This document shows positions 1-8,724 of a stretch of 64,000 nucleotides of DNA, one piece after another. The notes below the pieces were generated by a model that was not told the origin of the DNA, made no database searches, and worked only from the letters and a program-made list of their open reading frames with translations. The stretch is from Archangium sp. (GTDB taxonomy: Bacteria > Myxococcota > Myxococcia > Myxococcales > Myxococcaceae), in the NCBI GenBank assembly GCA_030681645.1, contig JAUXRX010000024.1, positions 248,001 through 312,000 of the forward strand, given 5' to 3'. The position numbers and the translations under genes are program-made. Position 1 is the stretch's first letter. Each line of letters begins with the position of its first letter.

Positions 1-1540
1 CGAGCAATTCCTGGAACAGCTCTTCCTGCTGCAGGCCGGTGAGCCGCTGCAGGCGCATGTCGAGAATGCTGCGCGCCTGCGCCTCGGAAAAGCCCGGGTC
101 GTACTGGCGCGAGATGCCCACGTACTTCGGCTCGGCCGCCTGCGCGCGCGAGACGATCGCGTCCATCGACTTCTTCGCCGAGCTGAAGTCGAGCTTCGGC
201 AGGTTCTTGAAGCTGGGCGACTGGTACAGCGCCGGCGAGACGATGTTCATCAACGCCCAGCGCGCCTCGTCGGGGTCCTTCGACGCGCGGATGGTGGCGA
301 TGATGTGGTCGAGGAAGTCCTTCCAGCTGGTGGCGACCAGCAGGCCCTCGACGATGTGCAGGCGGTCCTTCGCCTTCTTCAGCTCGAAGCGGCTGCGCCG
401 GGTGACGACCTCGCGGCGGTGCAGGATGAACTTCTCGAGGATCTCCTTGAGGCCCAGCGTGCGCGGCTGGCCCTGGTCGATCGCCAGCATCTGGATGCCG
501 TAGCTGATCTGCAGCGAGCTGTTCTGGAACAGGTTGTTGCGGACGATGTCGGTGATGGCGTCGCGCTTGAGCTCGATCACCACGCGCATGCCCTGCATCG
601 AGCTGTGGTCCTCGATGTTGCTGATGCCTTCCACCCGCTTCTCGCGGACCAGGTCGGCGAGCTGCTTCACCAGGACCTCCTTCTTCAACTGGAAGGGGAT
701 CTCCTTGATGATGATGCTCTCGCGGCCGGTCTTCTTGTCGACCTCGACCTCGACGCGCGCGCGCAGGGTGATCGACCCGCGGCCCGTCTCGTAGGCGCGG
801 CGAATGCCCTCGCGCCCCGCGATGATGCCGGCCGTGGGGAAGTCGGGCCCCTGCACGAACTTCATCAGGTCCATCCAGGTGGCCTTCGGGTTCTCCACCA
901 GGTGCACCGTGGCGTCGATCACCTCCCCCAGGTTGTGCGGGGGGATCTTCGTGGCCATGCCGACGGCGATGCCGTCGCTGCCGTTGATGAGCAGGTTGGG
1001 GAAGCGCGCGGGCAACACCATCGGCTCGCGCAGCGAGTTGTCGTAGTTGGGCTGGAAGTCGACGGTGTCCTTGTCGAGATCGTGGAGCATCTCCTCGACG
1101 AGGCGCTCCATGCGAATTTCCGTGTACCGCATGGCGGCGGGTGAATCGCCGTCGATGCTGCCGAAGTTGCCCTGCCCGTCGATCAACGGCGCGCGCATCG
1201 ACCACGGCTGCGCCATGCGAACGATCGCGTCGTAGACCGACTGGTCGCCGTGCGGGTGGTACTTACCGATGACGTCGCCCACGATGCGCGCCGACTTCTT
1301 GTACGGCCGCGCGTGCGTGTTCGACAGGTCCTGCATCGCGAACAACACCCGGCGGTGCACCGGCTTGAGCCCGTCACGCACGTCGGGCAGCGCGCGCCCG
1401 ACGATCACGCTCATCGAGTAGTCGAGATAGCTCTTGCGCATCTCGTCTTCGATGGACCGCTGCACCAGCTGCCCGATGTTCGAGGGCGGCTGAGCAGGTG
1501 CTGCAGGAGGCGCGGGCGGGTCGTTGATCTCGTCGGACAT
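1..1540 (-). CDS. gyrA: DNA gyrase subunit A, N-terminal 513 residues (runs off left edge)
   Basis: Breakage-reunion subunit of gyrase; with GyrB it introduces negative supercoils. The reading frame starts at the ATG at 1540 (MSDEINDPPAPP) and stays open to base 1. The catalytic tyrosine is Y139 in AAMRYTEIRME, preceded by GQGNFGSIDGDSP, a signature that separates GyrA from ParC. The N-terminal winged-helix/tower region continues to the window edge, so roughly the C-terminal 40 percent including the beta-pinwheel is missing. At the position equivalent to E. coli Ser83 the protein has Gln (Q100, in YHPHGDQSVYDAIV), while the Asp87 equivalent is kept. No clear Shine-Dalgarno is seen before the ATG. 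Identification is firm. Confidence 0.97.
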   Translation of the reverse strand, partial: MSDEINDPPAPPAAPAQPPSNIGQLVQRSIEDEMRKSYLDYSMSVIVGRALPDVRDGLKPVHRRVLFAMQDLSNTHARPYKKSARIVGDVIGKYHPHGDQSVYDAIVRMAQPWSMRAPLIDGQGNFGSIDGDSPAAMRYTEIRMERLVEEMLHDLDKDTVDFQPNYDNSLREPMVLPARFPNLLINGSDGIAVGMATKIPPHNLGEVIDATVHLVENPKATWMDLMKFVQGPDFPTAGIIAGREGIRRAYETGRGSITLRARVEVEVDKKTGRESIIIKEIPFQLKKEVLVKQLADLVREKRVEGISNIEDHSSMQGMRVVIELKRDAITDIVRNNLFQNSSLQISYGIQMLAIDQGQPRTLGLKEILEKFILHRREVVTRRSRFELKKAKDRLHIVEGLLVATSWKDFLDHIIATIRASKDPDEARWALMNIVSPALYQSPSFKNLPKLDFSSAKKSMDAIVSRAQAAEPKYVGISRQYDPGFSEAQARSILDMRLQRLTGLQQEELFQELL

Positions 1541-1586
1541 CGGTGCCCGGTAAGTACCCGCAAAAGGGTCCCCAGACAACGACCGA

Positions 1587-1607
1587 AACAGCGCTGTAGC
1601 GCCTGTT
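1587..1607 (-). promoter_or_regulatory. possible hairpin in the gap upstream of gyrA
   Basis: Between the stop of the 139-aa gene (1643) and the gyrA start (1540) the minus strand holds a 9-bp stem (aacagcgct against its complement, with one bulged base) and a 2-nt loop. There is no T-run after it in the minus direction, so it could be a weak terminator for the upstream cassette or a leader structure of gyrA. Seen by eye only. Confidence 0.3.
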
Positions 1608-1642
1608 TTCCCCGGTTATTCCGAGTGCTTACAGACGAAGTC

Positions 1643-2062
1643 TCACTTCACCTTCTTGTACTTGCTGACGTTGGTGAAGGCCTTCTTGTTGGGCAGCGTT
1701 CCGGTCTGTTTGAGCTCCATCGTCTTGCCGTCTTTCGACAGCGTTCGACGCACGCGGGAGAGCTCGGCGCCCTCCTTCGCGACGATGGTGTCGAGCGTGG
1801 CGGCGTCGATGAGCTCGAGCGTCACCTCGACGCCGTTGACCAGGGTGGGCTTGTTGAAGACCAGCTCGTGTTCGATCTCGCCCTTCTTCGACTTCGGGTC
1901 GAGCCACTCGGCGCGCATGAACAGGCCGCCCTTCTCGGGCTTGACGAGGATGGTGGCCTTCCTGGGCGGGTTGTCGAACTCGAACTTCGACTCAGCCGGC
2001 AAGAGCTCCCACGTGCCGACGAACGCCTTCGACGTGTCTTTCTTCGCTGCGGCCTGTGCCAT
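1643..2062 (-). CDS. small beta-rich protein, last gene of a three-gene cassette
   Basis: Protein of 139 aa with no signal peptide. It opens with KAFVGTWELLPAESKFEF, a pattern seen in lipocalin-like hypothetical proteins (GTW followed by xLxxxxSKF), then alternates short hydrophobic/polar strands consistent with a beta-barrel, and ends Lys-rich (SKYKKVK). It starts 3 nt after the stop of the 1083-aa gene, so the two are almost certainly co-transcribed. No function can be assigned; a small ligand-binding or partner role for the giant protein upstream is only inference from the spacing. Confidence 0.75.
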   Translation of the reverse strand: MAQAAAKKDTSKAFVGTWELLPAESKFEFDNPPRKATILVKPEKGGLFMRAEWLDPKSKKGEIEHELVFNKPTLVNGVEVTLELIDAATLDTIVAKEGAELSRVRRTLSKDGKTMELKQTGTLPNKKAFTNVSKYKKVK

Positions 2063-2065
2063 GGA

Positions 2066-5000
2066 TCACCAGAAGGGGTTGAGGTCGACCTTGTAGCCAC
2101 CGACGGAGAACTCCCCGTCCGTGAAGTCTGCGACGGCGTCGACGGTCTTGCCGGCGAGCCTGCCCACCTCGCCGCCGAAGTCCGCCAGCGCGCCGAGCGC
2201 ATCGCGCGCGTAGCCGACGCCGGCCTTGGCGAGCGACTCGAGCTTGTCCACCGCGTAGCCGGCGACCTGGCCGCCGATCTTCGCGAGGTCCTTGAGCGCG
2301 TCCACGCCGGCCGAGCCCAGGTCCTTGAGCCCGTCCAGGAAGGCCTTGCCGCCCTCAGTGAGGTTGTCCTTCCAGGCCTTGGCGACCTCCATGAAGGCCT
2401 TGGCACCCGACTGGACCAGGTCCTTGCCGAGCTTCATGGCGAAGTCGAGGCGCGCGTCGATGAAGTCCTTGATCGCGCCGGCGGCCTTCTTCGCGGCCTC
2501 GCCGCCAGCGACGACGATGTTCTTGAGCGTCTGGCCCGCCCAGTCGCGCACCTTCGCCGCGGCCTCGCCGGGGTTCTGGATGACGTACTTGAGCGTGTCG
2601 ACCGCGGCCTCGCCCGCGTTCTTGAGCGTGCTGATCGCGCTCTGGGCCAGGTCGAGGCCCTTGTTGCCGAGGGCCTTGATGCCGTCCCACGCCTGCTTCG
2701 CGATCTCGCCGCCCTTGGCGAGCGCGTCCTGAATACCCTTCTTCGCCATCGCCCCCACTTCGCCGGGGTGCGTCGCGGCCCACGCGACCAGGTCGATGGC
2801 CTTGCCGCCGAGCTCGACGGCCTTGTTCACCGCGGCCTTGAGGCCGTCCTTGGCGCTGGTGATGAGCTCGAGCGCCTTCTCCTTCGCGGCGCCCTTGAGG
2901 TTCTCCCAGCCCTTCTGGAGGTTCTCGAGGGTCTCGACGCCCTTCTTGTAGATCGCCTTCCCGGCCTCGGTGCCGAGCTCGAGCCCCTTGCTCACCATGT
3001 CCTTCACGCCCTCGACGGCGATCTTCGCGGCCTCGCCGGGGTTCTTCGCGATCCACTCCAGCTTCTCCAGGCCCTTCGCCCCGAGCGCCTTGGCGTCGTT
3101 GACGATGCTGGTGAGCGTCTCCTTCGCCGCCCTGGCGAGCTCTCCGCCCTTCTCGATCACCGTGTTGTAGGTTTTGATCGCCGCGTCGGCGACGGCCTGC
3201 CCGTACTTGCTCGGGTTGCGGATGACGTCGGCCAGCGCGTGCATCATCTTGCCCGCGGTCTTGAGCTGATCACCTGCGGCCTCTGCCGTGCTCACGCCGA
3301 TGAACTTGGCGAGCTCGACGGAGCCCTTGGCGCCCTTCTCCACGCCCCACTCCAGCAGCTGCGCGGCCCCCTCGGGCCCCATGTACGCGATGGTGCCGAC
3401 GGGGTCGACGGCGGCGCCCGCGAGATTGACGGCCTTCACCCAGTCCGGCGCCTTGTAGTTCTTCGGGTCGGCCTCCATCTTGGCCTTCTCCGCCTCGAAG
3501 CCGATGTCGATGGCGAGCTCGGCGGCCGAGAAGGCGACGCTGACCGCGATGTCGACGCCGACGCCCACGCCGGTCGCGTCGAGCACGATGCCCACCACGC
3601 CGTCAGCCGCGTTGAGCTTGGCGGCGTTCATCGCCAGCATGCCGAGGTCGCGGTTCTTGTCGCGCAGCTCGACGGCTTCCATGCCGTACTTCACCGCGTC
3701 GATCGCGTTGGGGATCGCGCCGGCGACCGGGATGATCTTGATCAGGTTCTTGAGGGCCTTGGCGGCGACCTCACCGGTGATCTTCGCCCCCATCTTGCCC
3801 AGGACCTTCTCCAGCACCTGGAGGCCCTGGCCGACGATCTTGCTGCCGCCCTTCTCCATCACCGGCCCGAGGACCTTGAGGCCGTCCTTGAGCGCGTCGG
3901 GCGCGAGCTGGTCGGTGAACTTCACCAGCGACTTGAGCGCCGGCTCGTCGAAGTCCTTCACCATCTTCGACATCACCTTCGCGCCCTCGTCGTCGAGCTT
4001 GGTGGCGAGCTTGGCGAGCGACTCGGCCATCTCCGGGTTCTTGAGCGCCTTCTCCAGCACGCCGTGCTCCATGCCACCGAGCGTCGAGAGCAGCCGCTTG
4101 CCGGCGGGCGCGTCGAGGGTGGTGAGCTTCTTCGTGAGCGACTCGAGCGCGGCCTTGTCGGTGATGCCCTTGAGCACGCCCTCGAGCTCGTCGGGGCCCA
4201 CCTTGGTGGCCAGCTCCGAGAGCTGCTTCGTCTGCGCTTCGGTGAGCGTGGACGCGAGCTTCGGGTCGAGGCCCTTCACCGCCACCTCGGCGGCCTTCAC
4301 CGCGCCGTCGGCGATCTTCTCGGCGTCCTTCACGCCCTTGCTGGTGAGCAGGTCCTTGAACGCGGTGAGGTTCTTGCCCAGCTCGGGGATCTCGGACGCG
4401 AGCTGCGCGCCGGCGATGATCTTGTCGCTCGCCGAGGCCTTCGGATCGAGCAGGGTGAGCGCGGCGCCAGCGGCCTTGAGCGGCCCGTCGAGCACGCGCA
4501 GCTTGTTGGCGAGCTTGGCCGAGTCGGCGCCGGCGAACTCCTTGATCGCCTCTGCGAGCTCGAGCGTCGACTTCGCCTTCTCGAGGCCGGTCTTGCTGGG
4601 GTCAGACCAGGTGGCGATCGCGCCGACGAGCTTGTCCGCGGGGCCCAGCGCGGAGAGGGTGGTCTTGAGCACGCCCTCGAGATCCTTCGGGGCCACGGTG
4701 TCGCCCACGGCCTTGGCCAGCTGCAGCGCCGCCTGGGTCTTGTCCGCGACGCCCTTGGTGCCGTCGGTGAGCGTGGACAGCGCGGCGAGCGCGTCCTTGT
4801 TGGTGGCGATCTTCACCAGCTTGTTGTCTTTGACGCCGAGCTTCTCGAGCACGTTGCCCATCGACTCGGGGAAGTTCTTCGACAGGTCAGAGAGGCCCTG
4901 CAGCTTCTCGGCGGCCGTGCCCGTGGCCACCTTGTTCATCGCGTCGTACGCCTTCTTGACGGTCTCCTTGTCGGCGCCCTTGAGCTCCGGGAACATCTTG

Positions 5001-5317
5001 GGGAGGTCCTCGGGGTTCTTCGGCAGCTTGTCCGAGACCACGGGCGGCGGGGTGCCCCTGGCCTTGGTGATGTCGGCGGCGCTGGGCGCGGTGGGCCGGC
5101 CATCGAGCGCGACCGGCTTCTTCTTCACCCCGGCGAACGCGTCCTTCTTCGCGGCGTCGGCAGCGGCCTTCTTCTTCGCGGCGGCGGCGGCAGCGGCCTT
5201 CGCGGCGGCCTCGGCGGCCTTGCGGGCGGCTTCGCGGGCGCGGGCCTCGGCAGCGGCTTTGGCGCGGGCGGCATCGGCGGCAGCGGTAGCGGACGACGGA
5301 GCGTTGCGAACGGTCAT
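2066..5317 (-). CDS. giant Ala/Lys-rich helical protein, function unknown
   Basis: The product is 1083 aa when started at the ATG at 5317, which has an AGGA Shine-Dalgarno about 9 nt upstream (an upstream ATG at 5407 in the same frame lacks one). Residues 1-70 are almost entirely Ala, Lys, Arg and Glu, like a coiled coil. Residues about 100-480 are helical, with many Leu/Val heptad-like positions. A Gly/Ala/Val-rich hydrophobic stretch follows near 500-570 (DATGVGVGVDIAVSVAF). The second half carries a repeated motif NPGEA or close variants (RNPSKYG, KNPGEAA, HPGEVG, QNPGEAA) spaced about 60-80 residues apart, and the protein ends GGYKVDLNPFW. There is no export signal. The organisation resembles tape-measure or toxin-delivery scaffolds but I do not recognise a family. 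Confidence 0.85.
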   Translation of the reverse strand: MTVRNAPSSATAAADAARAKAAAEARAREAARKAAEAAAKAAAAAAAKKKAAADAAKKDAFAGVKKKPVALDGRPTAPSAADITKARGTPPPVVSDKLPKNPEDLPKMFPELKGADKETVKKAYDAMNKVATGTAAEKLQGLSDLSKNFPESMGNVLEKLGVKDNKLVKIATNKDALAALSTLTDGTKGVADKTQAALQLAKAVGDTVAPKDLEGVLKTTLSALGPADKLVGAIATWSDPSKTGLEKAKSTLELAEAIKEFAGADSAKLANKLRVLDGPLKAAGAALTLLDPKASASDKIIAGAQLASEIPELGKNLTAFKDLLTSKGVKDAEKIADGAVKAAEVAVKGLDPKLASTLTEAQTKQLSELATKVGPDELEGVLKGITDKAALESLTKKLTTLDAPAGKRLLSTLGGMEHGVLEKALKNPEMAESLAKLATKLDDEGAKVMSKMVKDFDEPALKSLVKFTDQLAPDALKDGLKVLGPVMEKGGSKIVGQGLQVLEKVLGKMGAKITGEVAAKALKNLIKIIPVAGAIPNAIDAVKYGMEAVELRDKNRDLGMLAMNAAKLNAADGVVGIVLDATGVGVGVDIAVSVAFSAAELAIDIGFEAEKAKMEADPKNYKAPDWVKAVNLAGAAVDPVGTIAYMGPEGAAQLLEWGVEKGAKGSVELAKFIGVSTAEAAGDQLKTAGKMMHALADVIRNPSKYGQAVADAAIKTYNTVIEKGGELARAAKETLTSIVNDAKALGAKGLEKLEWIAKNPGEAAKIAVEGVKDMVSKGLELGTEAGKAIYKKGVETLENLQKGWENLKGAAKEKALELITSAKDGLKAAVNKAVELGGKAIDLVAWAATHPGEVGAMAKKGIQDALAKGGEIAKQAWDGIKALGNKGLDLAQSAISTLKNAGEAAVDTLKYVIQNPGEAAAKVRDWAGQTLKNIVVAGGEAAKKAAGAIKDFIDARLDFAMKLGKDLVQSGAKAFMEVAKAWKDNLTEGGKAFLDGLKDLGSAGVDALKDLAKIGGQVAGYAVDKLESLAKAGVGYARDALGALADFGGEVGRLAGKTVDAVADFTDGEFSVGGYKVDLNPFW

Positions 5318-5487
5318 GGCGGGGATCCTCAGGAGGGCTGCGGAGAGACGACCAGAGTGGAGTGTCGCCCGGGCGGCGTCCCCGGTTGCGTGCGCGGAAG
5401 ATGGCACGCCAACCGTGCTGGATCAGCCGACAAACGAAAGAGGCGTCACCTCGCGGCGACGCCTCAGGAAAGGTGCGACAAGGTGGG

Positions 5488-5510
5488 CCCCTCGACTCCG
5501 CTCGGGGTGA
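5488..5510. repeat. dispersed repeat family A, copy 1
   Basis: A 23-bp sequence containing ctcgactccgctcggggtga, in the gap between the TerB-like gene and the giant helical gene. The same 23 bases occur inverted at 50031-50053 without a mismatch, and 20-22 of them recur at 60981-61002. The sequence can fold into a short imperfect hairpin (cccc/gggg ends). It behaves like an intergenic palindromic repeat rather than a gene part. Confidence 0.8.
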
Positions 5511-5517
5511 GCGCGGG

Positions 5518-6084
5518 TCAGTCGAAGGCTGCCTCGAGCTTCTTCATCACGCGCTTCTCGGCGTCGGAGATCTTGAACGCCACGCCCATGAAGCCGCCTG
5601 ACGCCTCGGCCATCACGCGGGCACGGCCCAGCACGGTCGCCTTCAACATCGCCTTGTCGTCAGGCTTCATCTTCGCGACGAGCGCCTTCACGTAGTCGGT
5701 CCAGAGGGTGAGCCAGGTCGGCTCCGGCTTCTCGGCGATCCACTTCTCGAGGTACTCGAAGGCCGCGCTGTCCTTCTCGAGGCCGATGCTCTTGGAGGCG
5801 TCCATGATGGCGGTGCGCTCCTGCTCGTCGATCTTCCCGTCGGCCCACGCGACCTCGATGACCGGGAAGAGCGACATCACCAGGGTGGCTGCGCCGCCGA
5901 GCTTGAGGTCAGCGAGCATCTCGAGCACCTGCTCGTCGGCGATGCCGGTGAGCTTCTGCAGCTCTTCCTTCGACGACTTCTTCGCCGCCGCGTCCTTCAT
6001 CTTCTGAACGAGTTCCTTCTCGTGCTTCTGAAAGAACTGCTCTTCGAGGGCCTTGCGGCGATCGTCCAGGGAGTCGGTAGCCAT
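5518..6084 (-). CDS. TerB-like helical protein
   Basis: 188 aa, cytoplasmic. The central part VIEVAWADGKIDEQERTAIMDA (about residues 75-95) is the acidic helix-turn signature of the TerB/DjlA-N domain, a helical bundle found in tellurite-resistance and stress-related operons. The N-terminus is a charged helix (KALEEQFFQKHEKELVQKMKDAAAKKSSK). It lies 200 bp upstream of the giant helical gene on the same strand and separated by a repeat, so co-transcription is likely but not certain. The true ligand of TerB-like domains is not settled, so only the fold is called. Confidence 0.8.
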   Translation of the reverse strand: MATDSLDDRRKALEEQFFQKHEKELVQKMKDAAAKKSSKEELQKLTGIADEQVLEMLADLKLGGAATLVMSLFPVIEVAWADGKIDEQERTAIMDASKSIGLEKDSAAFEYLEKWIAEKPEPTWLTLWTDYVKALVAKMKPDDKAMLKATVLGRARVMAEASGGFMGVAFKISDAEKRVMKKLEAAFD

Positions 6085-6132
6085 GCGCCGTGTTTGCCAG
6101 CGCGGGCCCGCGACTTCAACTCACTTTGCTGC

Positions 6133-6519
6133 TCACTTCCGAGGACGCGCCTTCACGTCGATCGTGGAGTGGCTGAGCCAATACCGGAGATCCTCGGTCA
6201 GCCCGCCCTTCTGGGCAGCGGTCTCGGGGGTGGTGGGCAGGCCGAGCACCAGCTTGGGGCGCTCCTCGCGTTCGCGCAGCATGCGCACCACGAAGCGCTG
6301 CGTCACCGCGGGAATGAGGGTGATGTCGGGCACGTAGACCACCGCGCGCGGGCTCGAGATGGAGCGCTCCAGCGCCTCGGCGTCCTTCGCTTCGATCAGC
6401 CCCGCGCCCTCCAGTTCGTGCGTGGCGGCCACGGCGAGGGCGCGGCGATCGGCCTCGGTCCCTCCGTAGAGCAGCGTGGAGACCCTGTTCTTCTTGAGTG
6501 CGTCGAGCGAGTAGGTCAT
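6133..6519 (-). CDS. small degenerate AAA/sigma-54-activator-like protein
   Basis: 128 aa, no export signal. The layout STLLYGGTEADRRALA...AVVYVPDITLIPAVTQRFVVRMLRERE resembles the core of sigma-54 activator ATPases, where a P-loop is followed by a Walker B strand and a Q-x-x-LLRVL helix, but the P-loop lysine and the DNA-binding Fis helix are absent. It probably cannot hydrolyse ATP. It sits 19 nt downstream of the stop of the cyclase gene on the same strand, so it may be co-expressed with it. Assignment is tentative. Confidence 0.6.
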   Translation of the reverse strand: MTYSLDALKKNRVSTLLYGGTEADRRALAVAATHELEGAGLIEAKDAEALERSISSPRAVVYVPDITLIPAVTQRFVVRMLREREERPKLVLGLPTTPETAAQKGGLTEDLRYWLSHSTIDVKARPRK

Positions 6520-6538
6520 CGGGTTCCTTTTATCGTCT

Positions 6539-8023
6539 TCAGAAGCGGCGCTGTGCGGCGAGCGCCTCGTCGAGCTGGGGCGTGACGCGGAAGAGCGGCA
6601 CGGGCTGGGTCTTTCCCTTCACCCGCACCGGGGCGAGCGGCTCGAGCGGGCCGACGCTGGCGAGCGCGGTGGCGGTGCCTTCACCCACCAGAATCTCGCC
6701 CGGGCTGGCGAGCGCGCAGAGGCGGCTGGCCACGTTCACCGTGTCGCCGATGCAGGTGTACTCGGTGCGCCGGGTGTTCCCCAGGCTGCCCGCGAGCACG
6801 GGCCCGGTGTTGAGCCCGATGCCCAGCTCGAACTGGGGGCCGTCGGGCTGGAGCGCGTTGAGGGCCTGCAGCTCGGCGTGCATGCGCAGGGCGGCGCTCA
6901 CCGCGGCCGCGACGTCGTCGTCGTGCCGCACCGGCGCGCCCCACACCGCCATCAGCCCGTCGCCGAGGAACTTGTCGAGCGTGCCGCCCCACTCCAGCAC
7001 CGCGTCGGCGAGGCGGCCCAGCACCTCGTTGAGCAGGCGCATCACCTCTTCGGGAGGCCGCGACTCGGCGAACGAGGTGAAGTTGCGGATGTCGGCGAAC
7101 AGCACCGTCACCACCCGCTTCTCGCCGGTGAGCACCACGTCGCCGTTGCGCAGGATCTCCTCGACCACGGCGTCGGAGGTGTAGCGGGCGAAGAGCCTGC
7201 GCATGCGCTCGGTCTCGCGGGTGCGGCGCAGCACCGAATCGACGCGCGCGGCGAGCTCCTGCATCGAGGCGCCCTTGTTCACATAGTCGTCGGCGCCCTC
7301 GCGCAGCCCCTTCACCCGCTGCGTGTCGGCGTCATTGGCGGTGAGGATGATCACCGGCAGCGAGCTGGTGGGCCCGCTCTTCAAGCGGCGGCACACCTCG
7401 CTCCCGTCGAGCCCGGGCATGTCGAGATCGGTGAGCACCAGGTGCGGCTTGAGCACGTCGATCTGCTCGAGCGCGAGGAAGGGGTCGTTGAAGCAGATCA
7501 CCTCGTAGCCCTGCGAGGTGAGGCCTTCCTGCACCAGCGCGCAGGCCAGCTCGCTGTCGTCGATGACCATCAGGCGCAAGCCGTTGACCGGCGCCATCAG
7601 CTCGGCGGTGGTGGTGCGCGCGGGTTCGGGTGGGGCGGGCGACATGCGCTGCTGCAGGCCCAGCGCCTCGTAGAGCTGCTTGTGGTTGATCGCGCCCTGC
7701 TCCACCAGCACTTCCCCCAGGCGCTTGCCCGTCTTCTGCTGCGAGGCGAGCCCCGTCTCGACCTGCGCGTCGCCCACGTAGCGCAGGCCGATCAGGATCT
7801 CGCCCAGCGGGGGGCGATCGAGCACCACCGCGTCGCCCTTCTGCACCGCGATCGAGAGCGCCCGCTGCAATTGCCCGCGCGTCAGGTAGCCCAACGAGAG
7901 CAGCGCCTCGCCCACGCGGCTGCCGGTGAGCGGCTGCAGGGCCAGCGCTTCCTGCACCTGTCCCTCGGTGACCAGGCCCTGCTGGATGAGGAAGTCGCCG
8001 AAGCGCCGGATGGGATCAGTCAT
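6539..8023 (-). CDS. class III adenylate cyclase with MshEN-like repeats and a receiver domain
   Basis: 494 aa, soluble. Residues 1-125 hold four copies of the pattern (R)xGxxLxxxGxxxxxQLxxAL (RFGDFLIQQG, RVGEALLSLG, PLGEILIGLR, RLGEVLVEQG), as in the MshEN/type II secretion E N-terminal domain that binds cyclic di-GMP in MshE. Residues 148-265 are a response-regulator receiver with phosphoacceptor D199 (LVLTDLDMP) and LTAN. Residues 300-475 are a class III nucleotidyl cyclase with metal ligands D311 (FADIRNFT) and D355 (KFLGDGLMAVWG) and the GDTVNVASRL motif. It should make cAMP under phosphorylation control, possibly tuned by c-di-GMP. The partner histidine kinase is not in the window. Confidence 0.92.
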   Translation of the reverse strand: MTDPIRRFGDFLIQQGLVTEGQVQEALALQPLTGSRVGEALLSLGYLTRGQLQRALSIAVQKGDAVVLDRPPLGEILIGLRYVGDAQVETGLASQQKTGKRLGEVLVEQGAINHKQLYEALGLQQRMSPAPPEPARTTTAELMAPVNGLRLMVIDDSELACALVQEGLTSQGYEVICFNDPFLALEQIDVLKPHLVLTDLDMPGLDGSEVCRRLKSGPTSSLPVIILTANDADTQRVKGLREGADDYVNKGASMQELAARVDSVLRRTRETERMRRLFARYTSDAVVEEILRNGDVVLTGEKRVVTVLFADIRNFTSFAESRPPEEVMRLLNEVLGRLADAVLEWGGTLDKFLGDGLMAVWGAPVRHDDDVAAAVSAALRMHAELQALNALQPDGPQFELGIGLNTGPVLAGSLGNTRRTEYTCIGDTVNVASRLCALASPGEILVGEGTATALASVGPLEPLAPVRVKGKTQPVPLFRVTPQLDEALAAQRRF

Positions 8024-8118
8024 GAAGCCAGCGGCGGAGTGTACTCAAAGGCCGCCCGGCTTCACGTTTCCGGGCACCCCGCGTGAACCCTTCTCCAGCC
8101 GCGAGGCATCTCGACGGC

Positions 8119-8718
8119 ATGGATCAGGTGCGGCGCGCGACGCTCACGGATGGACCGGCGGTGGTGAAGGTGCTGGCCCGGGCCTTCGCCGATGACCCGA
8201 GCATCGACTGGGCCATCCGCGGGGACGGGGGCCGGCCGCGAGGCATCGAGCTCTTCTTCGAGACCGTGCTCGAGCGGATGACGCTGCCGTTCGGCGACGT
8301 CTGGACCACCACGGGTGGTGTCCGGGGCGCTGCGCTGTGGACCCCTCCCGGGAAATGGAAGCTCGGCCTCGTCGAGCAGCTGCTGATGGCCCCGGCGATG
8401 CTCTCTGCGTTCGGTTGGCGCCGGCTGGGGCGCGCGCTCGACAGCATGAAGGTGGTGAACGCGCACCACCCGCCCACGCCCCACTATTACCTGCAGTCGA
8501 TCGGCGTCGCCCCCGAGCACCAGGGCCACGGACTGGGCAAGGCGCTGATGCAGCCGGTGCTCGCGCGCTGCGATGCCGAGGGGCTGCCTGCGTTCCTCGA
8601 GACCGCGCAGGAACGGAACCTGCCGCTCTATCGCTCGCGCGGCTTCCGCGAGCTCAGCCGGGCCGCGCTCGCGGGCGGTGGGCCGATGATGTACTTCATG
8701 TGGCGCGACCCGCAGTGA
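8119..8718 (+). CDS. GNAT-family N-acetyltransferase
   Basis: 199 aa from the ATG at 8119 (MDQVRRATLTDGPAVVKVLARAF); a GTG at 8083 in frame would add 12 poorly typical residues. The acetyl-CoA pyrophosphate loop is clear: SIGVAPEHQGHGLGKALMQP (motif A), and motif B follows with LETAQERNLPLYRSRGFRE. Substrate is unknown; a conserved YYLQSIGV strand and an N-terminal arginine strand are typical of small-molecule or antibiotic acetylases of the family. It is divergent from the cyclase gene, separated by about 95 bp that must hold both promoters. Confidence 0.9.
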   Translation: MDQVRRATLTDGPAVVKVLARAFADDPSIDWAIRGDGGRPRGIELFFETVLERMTLPFGDVWTTTGGVRGAALWTPPGKWKLGLVEQLLMAPAMLSAFGWRRLGRALDSMKVVNAHHPPTPHYYLQSIGVAPEHQGHGLGKALMQPVLARCDAEGLPAFLETAQERNLPLYRSRGFRELSRAALAGGGPMMYFMWRDPQ

Positions 8719-8724
8719 CGGCCC

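Noticed and set aside
1250..5695. A plus-strand open frame of 1481 codons opposite gyrA and the helical gene
   Set aside because: It is the antisense shadow of a GC-rich coding strand; its translation is rich in Arg, Leu, Gly and Val with no domain, and it has no ribosome site.
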